Source of the DNA: Oscillospiraceae bacterium
GTDB lineage: Bacteria; Bacillota; Clostridia; Oscillospirales; Ruminococcaceae
Assembly: GCA_017848155.1 (NCBI GenBank)
Contig: JAGAKC010000358.1
Span: 1 to 6,609, forward strand
Length of the DNA: 6,609 nucleotides
Reading direction: 5' to 3'
Part shown: positions 1 through 6,609 of the stretch, in pieces
How positions within the stretch are numbered: the first letter of the stretch is position 1
Layout of the letters: the number at the start of each line of letters is the position of its first letter
Notes under the pieces: model-generated
Databases searched by the model: none
Seen by the model: the letters and a program-made list of their open reading frames with translations, nothing else
Told to the model about the DNA's origin: nothing
Program-made: the position numbers and the translations under genes

Positions 1-2983
1 CTCGCTGCTGGTAGTGCTCGGAAGCTCGCTGACCCTTACCGACCTGCATAACTACGCATCCTCCATCGGTCTTAACAGCAAGGGTGTGATGCGTTTCGCA
101 GCGCGCAGCTGCAAGGACGAGTATCTAAAATCCATGATAGAGATACCACGTAATAAATTCAAGGAGGATTTCAAGGAGCTTGCCTCCTGTATTCGCGACC
201 CCGAAACAGTACGTGCGGAGCTTCCCGACCAGTACACCACTGTATCATCGCTGGTGGCTCTCGTAAAGAGATACGGCGATGAATACACTGCGCTTAAGCG
301 TGAAGCAGGATATGTTGATTTCTCCGACTGCGAGCAGCTTCTTTTACAGAAGCTGCGCAGCGACGACACATTCCGTGAGGAGCTTTCAAAGCGCTTCCGC
401 TGTATCATCGTGGATGAATTCCAGGACACCAACGACATACAATATGAGATATTCCGCCTGATATCCGACCATGAAAACAACCTGTTTTTCGTCGGAGATA
501 TCAAGCAGTCGATATATGCATTCCGAGGCGGTAATCCGAGGATAATGCTTTCACTGTGCGACCCGACCCTCGGTCAGAGGATGCACGCTCTTCCCGAGGG
601 AGCTCTTGACAAGCTGCGCAGAAAAAAAGTGACGCTTCCCAAAGCAAGGCGTATCCGCAGCGGCGACCGTGTTTTTACGCTCGGCGCAAAGCATACTCCC
701 CTGCCGCTCAACAGGAATTTCCGCAGCAGGCAGTCGGTCATTGATACTGTAAACGCAATGTTTACGGGAGTCATGACAGAAAAATACGGCGATGTGGACT
801 ACAACGACAGCACAAAGCTCGTCTGCGGAGCCACATATCCCGAATCAGACGCAGACTACACGTCGGAGCTGCACCTGCTTGACTACAGCGACGAAAATGA
901 CAAGGTGCTTGCAGAGGCGCAGTATACTGCGGCTCTGGTAAACAAGATGCTTAAGGACAGCTTTCCCGTCAGAAAGGACGACAAGACTACACGTCCCTGC
1001 CGATACGGTGATTTCTGCATACTGCTGAGAGCCTCCACGCATCTTGATGTTTTCAAGTCAGAGCTTGAAAGGTACGGTATCCCTGTAAACTCGGGCGGCG
1101 GCGGAAACTACCTTGCATCAGAGGAGATATCGCTTATCCTCAATTATCTCAAGGTGATAGACGACCCTCTGCGTGATGAGGAGCTTCTTAATGTGCTGAT
1201 GTCCCCCATCTACATGATGACAGCCGATGAGCTTGGAAAGGCAAGGCTCGGCATCCTGGGAATAGACGAAAAGCTTGCAGAGGGAGCTGACCTTACTCCA
1301 CTGTATGACCGCTACAAGGGCGCATCGCTGTTTGCATGTATCAGCGCCTGCGCAAGAGCCGCTGACAGCACAGGCTTCGGCGCATTTACCGACGAGTTTT
1401 CCGAGGGTGAGCTTGAAAAGCTCAAGGCGCTGCGCACAAAGGGACATCCGAAGTGCGTCAGCTTTATAAACAATCTCACGAATTTCAGAGCTTTCAAGGC
1501 AAACAACTCCATAGAAAGACTGATACGAAAGATATACGACGATACGGACTTCTTCTCCGTTATCTCAACTTATGAACGTGGGGAGCAGAAGCTCGCCAAT
1601 ATCAGGCTTCTGATGAAGTATGCCGCTGATTTTGAAAACAACGGCGGCGGCACGCTGAGCGATTTTCTGCGGTATACGGACCATGTGCGTGACAGCAGCG
1701 AGAGCTTCGCACAGGCGCTCACCGCAGAAAGCGCAGACAACGCAGTCAGGATAATGACTTTCCATGCTTCAAAGGGACTTGAAATGCCCATAGTTATCCT
1801 TGCAGAGCTTGGAAAGGGCGCAAATAACGCAGACACGAGCGGCGCAATGGTATTCAACCGCAGCGCAGGAATAGGACTCCGATATGTGGATATCGAAATG
1901 CGCTACAGATACAAGCCTTTCGGCTATACAGCTATAACCATGGCGGAGGAGCAGAAGCAGAAGGGCGAGGAGCTGCGTCTACTCTACGTTGCGATGACGA
2001 GAGCACGTGAAAAGCTCATCATGATAGGCAGATGCACGCAGAAGGACATTGAAGCTCAAAGGACGTATGCATTCTCCGCTGACTTTGCAATGTCGGAGAG
2101 CTGCACGCTCGACTGGATACTCGCATCTATGCTCAGATACTCGGACGGACGGGTGATAACTGACGAGCCGATGACTCTCGGGGACGGGATCCTTAAGACC
2201 GTGTTCACATCCGATGTCCCTGCTATAGATGCTGACAACGGACAGGCTGCACAGCTGCCTGAACCTACAGCGGAGCCTGATGAGAAGCTCGCAGAGACTA
2301 TAGCAAAGCAGATATGCGCAGAATATCAGAATCGTCAGCAGACCACTGCACGAAGCAAATTCACCGTCACCGAGATAGCACACATGATAGACGAGATGGC
2401 AGGAGCTTCGGACTCAAACGGCGGTACTGTATTCATGAGCAGACCCTCGTTCACTCCAAAGGGCAGCCTTTCGGGAAAACAGGTGGGCGACGCATATCAT
2501 CATGTTATGGAGCACTATCCCTTACATGAGATATTCAGCGGACAGGCGCCTGACACCGACCACGCAAGGACGGTACTGGAGCAGCTTCGTATGCGAGGGG
2601 TGCTGTCGGACGAGGAGCACCGTGTCATTAATCCGGTCCACATTTCAAAGTTTTTTGAGAGCGATCTCGGACAGCGTATGCTTAACAGCAGACGTATAGA
2701 ACGTGAATATCCGATATTCGCAGAGGTAGATGCAAGAGATATATTCGTGGAGCAGGACGGCTCCACCATGATACAGGGACGGGCGGACATGTTCTTTTAC
2801 GAGGATGACGGTATCGTACTTGTGGACTACAAGAGCGATACGAAGGAGAACCTTGAAAAGGAGCTTGAAGCATATTCACGGCAGCTTTCCATCTACCGCA
2901 CGATACTTCCGCTCATGACAGGCGTACAGGTCAAGGAGATATTCATCTACTCCTTTTCCTGCGATACCGCCGTTTCTGTATAA
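1..2983 (+). CDS. addA: AddA, ATP-dependent helicase/nuclease subunit A (5' end cut by the window)
   Basis: AddA is the UvrD-like 3'-5' helicase and nuclease subunit of AddAB, which resects double-strand DNA ends and prepares 3' tails for RecA in the cytoplasm. The frame is open to the left edge, so the GTG at 14 is internal. Counting from that GTG, helicase motifs follow in order: motif II DEFQDTN (134-140), motif III VGDIKQSIYAFRGG (160-173), motif IV LNRNFRSR (232-239), motif V TFHASKGLE (582-590) and motif VI LLYVAMTRAREK (656-667). The C-terminal part shows KFTVTE (782-787), RPSF (810-813), the GxxxH element around H829, and a PD-(D/E)XK nuclease site with D925, D938, K940 and the Q957-Y961 pair. 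The N-terminal Walker A motif is missing because it lies outside the window; AddA is usually about 1,200 residues against 989 here. A basic insertion sits between motifs III and IV. AddB would be expected just upstream. The helicase and nuclease residues visible look intact. Confidence 0.95.
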   Translation, partial: SLLVVLGSSLTLTDLHNYASSIGLNSKGVMRFAARSCKDEYLKSMIEIPRNKFKEDFKELASCIRDPETVRAELPDQYTTVSSLVALVKRYGDEYTALKREAGYVDFSDCEQLLLQKLRSDDTFREELSKRFRCIIVDEFQDTNDIQYEIFRLISDHENNLFFVGDIKQSIYAFRGGNPRIMLSLCDPTLGQRMHALPEGALDKLRRKKVTLPKARRIRSGDRVFTLGAKHTPLPLNRNFRSRQSVIDTVNAMFTGVMTEKYGDVDYNDSTKLVCGATYPESDADYTSELHLLDYSDENDKVLAEAQYTAALVNKMLKDSFPVRKDDKTTRPCRYGDFCILLRASTHLDVFKSELERYGIPVNSGGGGNYLASEEISLILNYLKVIDDPLRDEELLNVLMSPIYMMTADELGKARLGILGIDEKLAEGADLTPLYDRYKGASLFACISACARAADSTGFGAFTDEFSEGELEKLKALRTKGHPKCVSFINNLTNFRAFKANNSIERLIRKIYDDTDFFSVISTYERGEQKLANIRLLMKYAADFENNGGGTLSDFLRYTDHVRDSSESFAQALTAESADNAVRIMTFHASKGLEMPIVILAELGKGANNADTSGAMVFNRSAGIGLRYVDIEMRYRYKPFGYTAITMAEEQKQKGEELRLLYVAMTRAREKLIMIGRCTQKDIEAQRTYAFSADFAMSESCTLDWILASMLRYSDGRVITDEPMTLGDGILKTVFTSDVPAIDADNGQAAQLPEPTAEPDEKLAETIAKQICAEYQNRQQTTARSKFTVTEIAHMIDEMAGASDSNGGTVFMSRPSFTPKGSLSGKQVGDAYHHVMEHYPLHEIFSGQAPDTDHARTVLEQLRMRGVLSDEEHRVINPVHISKFFESDLGQRMLNSRRIEREYPIFAEVDARDIFVEQDGSTMIQGRADMFFYEDDGIVLVDYKSDTKENLEKELEAYSRQLSIYRTILPLMTGVQVKEIFIYSFSCDTAVSV

Positions 2984-2991
2984 TACGATAT

Positions 2992-2999
2992 GAGGTGAT
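2992..2999 (+). promoter_or_regulatory. Strong Shine-Dalgarno site of the propeller gene
   Basis: GAGGTGAT is an 8-base match to the anti-Shine-Dalgarno complement AGGAGGTGAT. Seven bases separate its GAGG core from the ACG at 3003, which is ideal spacing; only four separate it from the ATT at 3000. It lies 8 bases after the addA stop. The site decides the start of the next gene: it places initiation at about 3003 and not at the GTG at 3207, which lies over 200 bases away. Confidence 0.75.
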
Positions 3000-3002
3000 A
3001 TT

Positions 3003-4256
3003 ACGAAAAGATCTTTATTCACTGCCGCAGCTATTCTTACCTGCTGCGCAGCTTCCGTAACTTCGTTTGCGGACAGCGCAGGCTTCTGCAACGAAAGCAG
3101 GCTGGTTAGTCCTGCCGCAGCGCCGTTTGAACCGAAATACACAAATATTCAATGGAGCACACAGGCCGACGAAAAAGCAGGTGTACCGCTGACATATGAA
3201 CAGAGCGTGCTTTTTCCCTCGGGTAAGCAGATACTGCGGCTGAATGAAGCGGACGGCTCGACAGAGGCTGTGATAGACCTGCCGCTGGAATCAAGCAGAA
3301 GCTGCAGCGGCACGATACTGGGCAGCATCCTGATACAGCCTGTCACATCGGGCGTGTGCGCTGTTGACCTCTCCCAAAACAAGGTCACGATAAGTCACGA
3401 GTTCGGCGGAACGATCGACAGCGACTGCGCCGTGATCGACGGAATGGCATACTTCTCGGTAAGAAATGACAGCACGGAAACGATGTACTGCACCGACATC
3501 GGAAACGGGTTCTCCGTTATCTGGGAATACAGCTCGGATGCTGACATCACTTCCGCTACGGTACAGGGCGACTACGTCATATTCGGCGCAGGAGATACAC
3601 TTGTCGCTCACCACTACAAAGAGGACAGCTTCTGCGAGATACCTGTCGGAGCCGATATCATAGAAGCTCCGTTTGCATCCCAGTATGCCGTATTCTTTTC
3701 GGACAGTACGGGACATGTCGGTAAGCTGAGGCTCAACAGCGACGGCACGATGGAGCAGGACAGCCTTGTAAGATGCGAGGTAGGTGCTTCACCGTCGACA
3801 CCGCTGCAATTCAACAACAGCCTTTATGTAAGCTCCGAAACGGGACTTCACATACTTGACAGCATCAATATGGAGATTACTCATACTTTTGAAACTGTAC
3901 GGAACGGCTCAACTCCGTTCATCTGCCGTGGAAACGGTGAAAGAGTGTACTGTGTCGGGAAAAACGAGGACAGATGGGAGATGCACTGCACCCTGAATCT
4001 TGGTGAGGATAACGCTCCTACCGATCAGATAATCGCACTTATGGACGATTTCACCGACGGCAGGTCAGCGGTATCCAAAAACGGAACACTGTACTTCCGT
4101 GACAGTATGGGCAGGCTGTTTGCACTTACAAAGGTAGAGTACAACATCTTCATGATGGTATTAAAGGTCATCATAATGCTTGCACTTATCGCAGGTGTAT
4201 TCATCTGGATAAGGATGCTTGGAAAGCGGCGCTCCGCGTCTATGCCGAAATACTGA
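3003..4256 (+). CDS. Exported, C-terminally membrane-anchored protein, probably a PQQ-like beta-propeller; non-AUG start
   Basis: No specific function is recognised. Read from the ACG at 3003 the product is 417 residues. Residues 2-23 form a classic signal peptide: K2 and R3, a hydrophobic core LFTAAAILTCCAA, and a likely signal peptidase I site after TSFA. No good lipobox is present. The body (about 60-375) is a series of roughly 40-residue beta-rich units with a 'hydrophobic-D-x-x-x-x' rhythm, such as VCAVDLSQNK at 118-127 and later units ending in strands like DYVIFGAGDTLVAHH and NSLYVSSETGLHILD. This resembles PQQ/BamB-like propellers, although the signature tryptophans are sparse. A transmembrane helix at about 382-405 is followed by a basic tail with KRR, so the body should lie outside the cell with a short cytoplasmic tail. 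No ATG, GTG or TTG occurs in frame before the GTG at 3207, which would delete the signal peptide. A scaffold or envelope-associated role is inferred from topology only. Confidence 0.65.
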   Translation, partial: TKRSLFTAAAILTCCAASVTSFADSAGFCNESRLVSPAAAPFEPKYTNIQWSTQADEKAGVPLTYEQSVLFPSGKQILRLNEADGSTEAVIDLPLESSRSCSGTILGSILIQPVTSGVCAVDLSQNKVTISHEFGGTIDSDCAVIDGMAYFSVRNDSTETMYCTDIGNGFSVIWEYSSDADITSATVQGDYVIFGAGDTLVAHHYKEDSFCEIPVGADIIEAPFASQYAVFFSDSTGHVGKLRLNSDGTMEQDSLVRCEVGASPSTPLQFNNSLYVSSETGLHILDSINMEITHTFETVRNGSTPFICRGNGERVYCVGKNEDRWEMHCTLNLGEDNAPTDQIIALMDDFTDGRSAVSKNGTLYFRDSMGRLFALTKVEYNIFMMVLKVIIMLALIAGVFIWIRMLGKRRSASMPKY

Positions 4257-4259
4257 TAT

Positions 4260-4264
4260 GGGAG
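4260..4264 (+). promoter_or_regulatory. Ribosome binding site that selects the asparaginase start
   Basis: GGGAG stands five bases before the ATG at 4270. The two longer in-frame choices, ATG 4219 (inside the preceding gene) and ATG 4258, have no comparable upstream purine-rich site. The family's N-terminal strand also begins right at 4270 ([14 protein letters not shown]), which supports the shorter start. Confidence 0.6.
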
Positions 4265-4269
4265 CACAA

Positions 4270-5241
4270 ATGAAACGTATCTTGTTTATTGCAACAGGCG
4301 GCACTATCGCCTGTGTACAGACTGAAAAGGGACTTACACCGAAAACAGCGGGAAGTGAGCTTATAGCTCAGCTTGACGGTCTTACTGACCTTTGCGACGT
4401 CAGTGCGGTGCAGCTGTTCAATCTCGACAGCACCAACATGTCGCCGCACGAATGGACGGAGCTTGCGGTGTATATCCAGAAGAACTACACCGATTTCGAC
4501 GGCTTCGTCATAGCTCACGGTACAGATACCCTCGCATATGCTGCGGCGGCGCTGTCCTGTCTTATACAAAGCAGCAGCAAGCCTGTCATCATCACAGGCT
4601 CACAGATGCCGATGGGAGTACCGACGTCCGATGCACCGATAAATCTCCGTGACGCTTTCCTTGCCGCATGCAGCGAACTTTGCGGTGTCGCTGTTGTTTT
4701 CGGCGGCAGGATAATAGACGGTCGATGTGCGAAAAAAGTACACACCAGAAAGCACGACGCTTTCAGGAGCATCAACTCGGACGATATCGGAGCTGTCAAA
4801 GACGGCAGAGTAACTCTCTTCAAGGAGTTTGACCGTGAAGCTGCACCGATATTCTTCAACAGGATGGACACGGCGGTTTCCGTAATAAAGCTGATACCGT
4901 CCCTTGACCCAAGGATACTTGACTTTGCCGCCGAATACAGCAGAGCCATAATTATCGAGGGCTTCGGCACAGGCGGCATCCCCGACTACGGCGAAAAGGA
5001 ATTCGAACAGAAGCTGTCCCAGCTTGTTATAAACGGAGTCATCGTCATAATGCACACACAGGTCACAGAGGGCGGCTGCGATATGTCGCTGTATGAAGTG
5101 GGCAGAGTGGCTCAGAAAAGATACGGCATCATCGAAACAGGGATGATGACAACTGAAATGGCTGCAATGAAAGCGATGTGGGCACTGGCATACTCCTATG
5201 GTCGTGAGGATATGCAGGAGCTGTTCACAAGAAGCATCTGA
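4270..5241 (+). CDS. L-asparaginase, cytoplasmic type I-like
   Basis: It hydrolyses L-asparagine to L-aspartate and ammonia. The 323-residue product has no signal peptide, which fits the cytoplasmic type I (AnsA-like, about 330 residues) and not the periplasmic type II group. The first signature TGGTIA (9-14) contains nucleophile T12. The second, HGTDTLAY (83-90), supplies T85 and D86. DGRCAKK ends in K156, matching the third member of the Thr-Asp-Lys triad. The C-terminal domain carries GFGTGGIP (231-238) and a typical end with YEVGR and [13 protein letters not shown]. Two points differ from E. coli enzymes: the lid-loop tyrosine is replaced by L22, and the usual GN of the C-domain loop is GG (235-236). 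As far as I recall, similar forms exist in clostridial and archaeal homologues, so they probably mark a subgroup and not loss of function. The start at 4270 is preferred over 4219, which would overlap the upstream gene by 38 bases and add an unfamiliar leader. Members of this fold sometimes act on glutamine or in Glu-tRNA amidotransferase (GatD), but the size and lack of an extra N-terminal domain favour asparaginase. Confidence 0.88.
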   Translation: MKRILFIATGGTIACVQTEKGLTPKTAGSELIAQLDGLTDLCDVSAVQLFNLDSTNMSPHEWTELAVYIQKNYTDFDGFVIAHGTDTLAYAAAALSCLIQSSSKPVIITGSQMPMGVPTSDAPINLRDAFLAACSELCGVAVVFGGRIIDGRCAKKVHTRKHDAFRSINSDDIGAVKDGRVTLFKEFDREAAPIFFNRMDTAVSVIKLIPSLDPRILDFAAEYSRAIIIEGFGTGGIPDYGEKEFEQKLSQLVINGVIVIMHTQVTEGGCDMSLYEVGRVAQKRYGIIETGMMTTEMAAMKAMWALAYSYGREDMQELFTRSI

Positions 5242-5247
5242 AAATAC

Positions 5248-5253
5248 AGGAGG
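5248..5253 (+). promoter_or_regulatory. Strong Shine-Dalgarno site of araD
   Basis: AGGAGG lies eight bases before the ATG at 5262, in the 20-base gap after the asparaginase stop. It is the strongest ribosome binding site in the window and suggests efficient translation of araD even if the message is shared with the upstream genes. Confidence 0.8.
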
Positions 5254-5261
5254 AAACAGAT

Positions 5262-5981
5262 ATGTTGAAAAAACTAAAGCAGGCTGTATATGAAGCAAAT
5301 ATGCTGCTTCCGAAGCACGGACTTGTCACATTCACATGGGGCAACGTTTCGGGCATAGACAGAAAAAAAGGACTCATCGTTATCAAGCCCTCGGGAGTTG
5401 AATATGATACCATGACCCCTGACGATATGGTAGTCGTAGACCTTAAGACGGGCGAAAAGGTAGAGGGCGAGCTGAATCCAAGCTCCGATACGCCTACGCA
5501 TCTTGTGCTGTACCGCAGCTTCCCTGACATCGGCGGAGTCGTACATACCCACAGCAGATGGGCGACCATCTACTCCCAGGCAGGAAAGGGCATCCCCCCT
5601 CTCGGTACGACCCACGGCGACTATTTCTACGGCGAGATACCCTGTACAAGGAAGATGACTCCCGAGGAGATAGGCGAAGAATATGAGCTGGAAACGGGCA
5701 ACGTTATCGTAGAGAGATTCAACGCTCTTGCTGCTCACGGCTCGAAGCAGCCGACCTACAGCGATATCCCCGCAGTGCTGGTACACAGCCACGGACCTTT
5801 CACATGGGGCACTGACCCCAATAATGCCGTACACAATGCCGTTGTGCTTGAGGAGCTTGCATTCATGGCATGGCACAACCAGATGGCAGACCCCTCGATA
5901 TCCCCGATGCAAAAGGAGCTTCTTGACAAGCACTACCTGAGAAAGCACGGAGAGAACGCATATTATGGACAGAAAAAGTAA
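5262..5981 (+). CDS. araD: L-ribulose-5-phosphate 4-epimerase
   Basis: AraD interconverts L-ribulose 5-phosphate and D-xylulose 5-phosphate by a zinc-dependent retro-aldol/aldol step, feeding L-arabinose into the pentose phosphate pathway; it is cytoplasmic. The 239 residues are slightly more than the usual 231. Key positions coincide with E. coli numbering: N28, K42 and the KPSG turn (42-45), S74-S75, zinc ligands D76, H95 and H97 (in VHTHS), and catalytic T116 and D120 in TTHGDYFYG. The third zinc ligand is H177 (HSHGPF) and the C-terminal catalytic tyrosine is Y235 in YYGQ, both shifted by six because of an insertion near 155-166. The conserved D120 and C-terminal tyrosine separate it from fuculose- and rhamnulose-phosphate aldolases of the same fold. 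No araA, araB, transporter or regulator is visible, so its arabinose context is not shown here. The stop overlaps the next gene by 17 bases. Confidence 0.95.
   Translation: MLKKLKQAVYEANMLLPKHGLVTFTWGNVSGIDRKKGLIVIKPSGVEYDTMTPDDMVVVDLKTGEKVEGELNPSSDTPTHLVLYRSFPDIGGVVHTHSRWATIYSQAGKGIPPLGTTHGDYFYGEIPCTRKMTPEEIGEEYELETGNVIVERFNALAAHGSKQPTYSDIPAVLVHSHGPFTWGTDPNNAVHNAVVLEELAFMAWHNQMADPSISPMQKELLDKHYLRKHGENAYYGQKK
5949..5954 (+). promoter_or_regulatory. Likely ribosome binding site of the gene overlapping the araD end
   Basis: GGAGAG lies inside the araD coding sequence, ten bases before the ATG at 5965. It is weaker and a little farther from the start than the other sites, so translation may rely partly on coupling with ribosomes finishing araD. 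Confidence 0.5.
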
Positions 5982-6609
5982 AGCTCCCATCGACCATCTT
6001 CTTGTCGGAAAAGCATTCCGCAAGGTCTTTGGAACGGCTTTGAAGGAGCTGGGATATGTAAACGTCAAGGGCAATCCCTGCTGCCTTGTCCGTCCTGTTT
6101 CGGATGAGATAATCCACATCCTTACGGCACGCCATATCTACAGCACTGTACCCGAGCATTATGTGTTTGATATATACGGCGCAGTTGCCACAGTATATCG
6201 CCGTGAGCTGAAGCTGAAGCCGAATTTTCTGGCAAAGGACAATTTCTGCTGGTTCATCAACTGCGTTAAGGTGGTAACAGAAGCCGACGGCTATACGGAC
6301 AGTGAAATGGAAAGAGAATGCGTGAGGGCAGTTGCAAGATTCCCGTACCGTGATAGGGAAACGGTAATGTCAGCCATGGAAAACGCTCTGCTTGCGGCAA
6401 AAGACATCATCCTTCCCGAAATGAATGATGCAACGGACCTGAGATCATGTATCAGATTCTTCATACGCTATGCTCCTTTCACTATCCCAAACGATGAGCG
6501 GCTGAGCCGCTGGGACTATGACGAGGGATTGATAATTCCCGACAACTACTACGAGGATGACTTTCGTGAAAATCACGACAGAAAGCTCGCAAAGGATATT
6601 GCAGAGATC
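5965..6609 (+). CDS. Uncharacterised protein, possibly DUF4304-like (3' end cut by the window)
   Basis: The frame starts at ATG 5965, 17 bases before the end of araD in a different phase, and stays open for 215 codons to the right edge with no stop. I do not recognise the family securely. The first 100 residues contain a helix ending in ALKELGY (25-31), then a strand-rich part with LVRP (41-44), [10 protein letters not shown] (48-57) and a YVFDIYGAV segment. This order (helix with 'LGF/LGY', a short Lys-Gly turn, an Arg-containing strand, then paired strands) is reminiscent of DUF4304, but the match is by eye. The later part is mixed alpha/beta with an acidic patch near YYEDD and no membrane segment or signal peptide, so it is probably cytoplasmic. 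Codon choice looks like that of its neighbours, and overlap with araD argues for a real, coupled gene. Function is unknown. Confidence 0.7.
   Translation, partial: MDRKSKAPIDHLLVGKAFRKVFGTALKELGYVNVKGNPCCLVRPVSDEIIHILTARHIYSTVPEHYVFDIYGAVATVYRRELKLKPNFLAKDNFCWFINCVKVVTEADGYTDSEMERECVRAVARFPYRDRETVMSAMENALLAAKDIILPEMNDATDLRSCIRFFIRYAPFTIPNDERLSRWDYDEGLIIPDNYYEDDFRENHDRKLAKDIAEI

Noticed and set aside
2990..2998. Three-codon frame ATG AGG TGA just after addA
   Set aside because: It coincides with the Shine-Dalgarno site of the next gene and is too short to be a meaningful leader peptide.
4219..4269. Longer start for the asparaginase at ATG 4219 or ATG 4258
   Set aside because: The extra residues do not resemble the family, 4219 lies inside the preceding gene, and only 4270 has a well-spaced GGGAG site.
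4582..4600. Inverted repeat CCTGT ... ACAGG
   Set aside because: A five-base stem inside the conserved asparaginase coding region, explained by the codons of the protein.
4600..5298. Minus-strand open frame of 232 codons opposite the asparaginase
   Set aside because: It is a shadow of a clearly functional gene; its translation is rich in Cys, His and Ser without any family motif.
5274..6119. Long minus-strand open frame of 281 codons opposite araD
   Set aside because: It mirrors the codon pattern of araD, which has every catalytic residue in place. The antisense translation shows no recognisable domain and no convincing ribosome binding site.
6494..6509. Short palindrome GCGGCTGAGCCGC
   Set aside because: A six-base stem with a single-base centre inside a coding frame and without a T-run is not a terminator; it is probably chance.

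Overview
The window is one co-directional, plus-strand stretch of a bacterial chromosome with almost no non-coding DNA. It holds two edge-truncated genes and three complete ones: (1) the 3' part of addA, a recombination helicase-nuclease subunit (1-2983); (2) an exported, membrane-anchored protein that looks like a beta-propeller (about 3003-4256); (3) a cytoplasmic type I-like L-asparaginase (4270-5241); (4) an L-ribulose-5-phosphate 4-epimerase, araD (5262-5981); (5) the 5' part of an unrecognised gene (5965 to the right edge), which may be remotely related to DUF4304. AddA instead of RecBCD, strong GGAGG-type ribosome binding sites and a moderate base composition point to a Gram-positive Clostridia member. 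The protein style resembles Ruminococcus/Oscillospiraceae, but that is an impression and not a proven placement.

Layout: gaps between successive genes are 19, 13 and 20 bases, followed by a 17-base overlap. No terminator-like hairpin or convincing promoter was seen between them, so they are probably transcribed together or at least read through. Functionally the set is mixed (DNA break repair, an envelope protein, asparagine breakdown, pentose interconversion, an unknown), and I infer no common pathway. No tRNA, rRNA, CRISPR array, insertion sequence or phage gene was found, and no gap is long enough to hide another gene.

The most notable observation is at the start of the propeller gene. 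Its reading frame carries a clear signal peptide and an 8-base Shine-Dalgarno match, but the codon at the ideal spacing is ACG (3003), with ATT just before it (3000). The first conventional in-frame start, a GTG at 3207, would remove the export signal. This is either a rare non-AUG start, a start-codon mutation or a sequencing error. A second point is that the asparaginase lacks the usual lid-loop tyrosine. I see no convincing new multi-gene system here.
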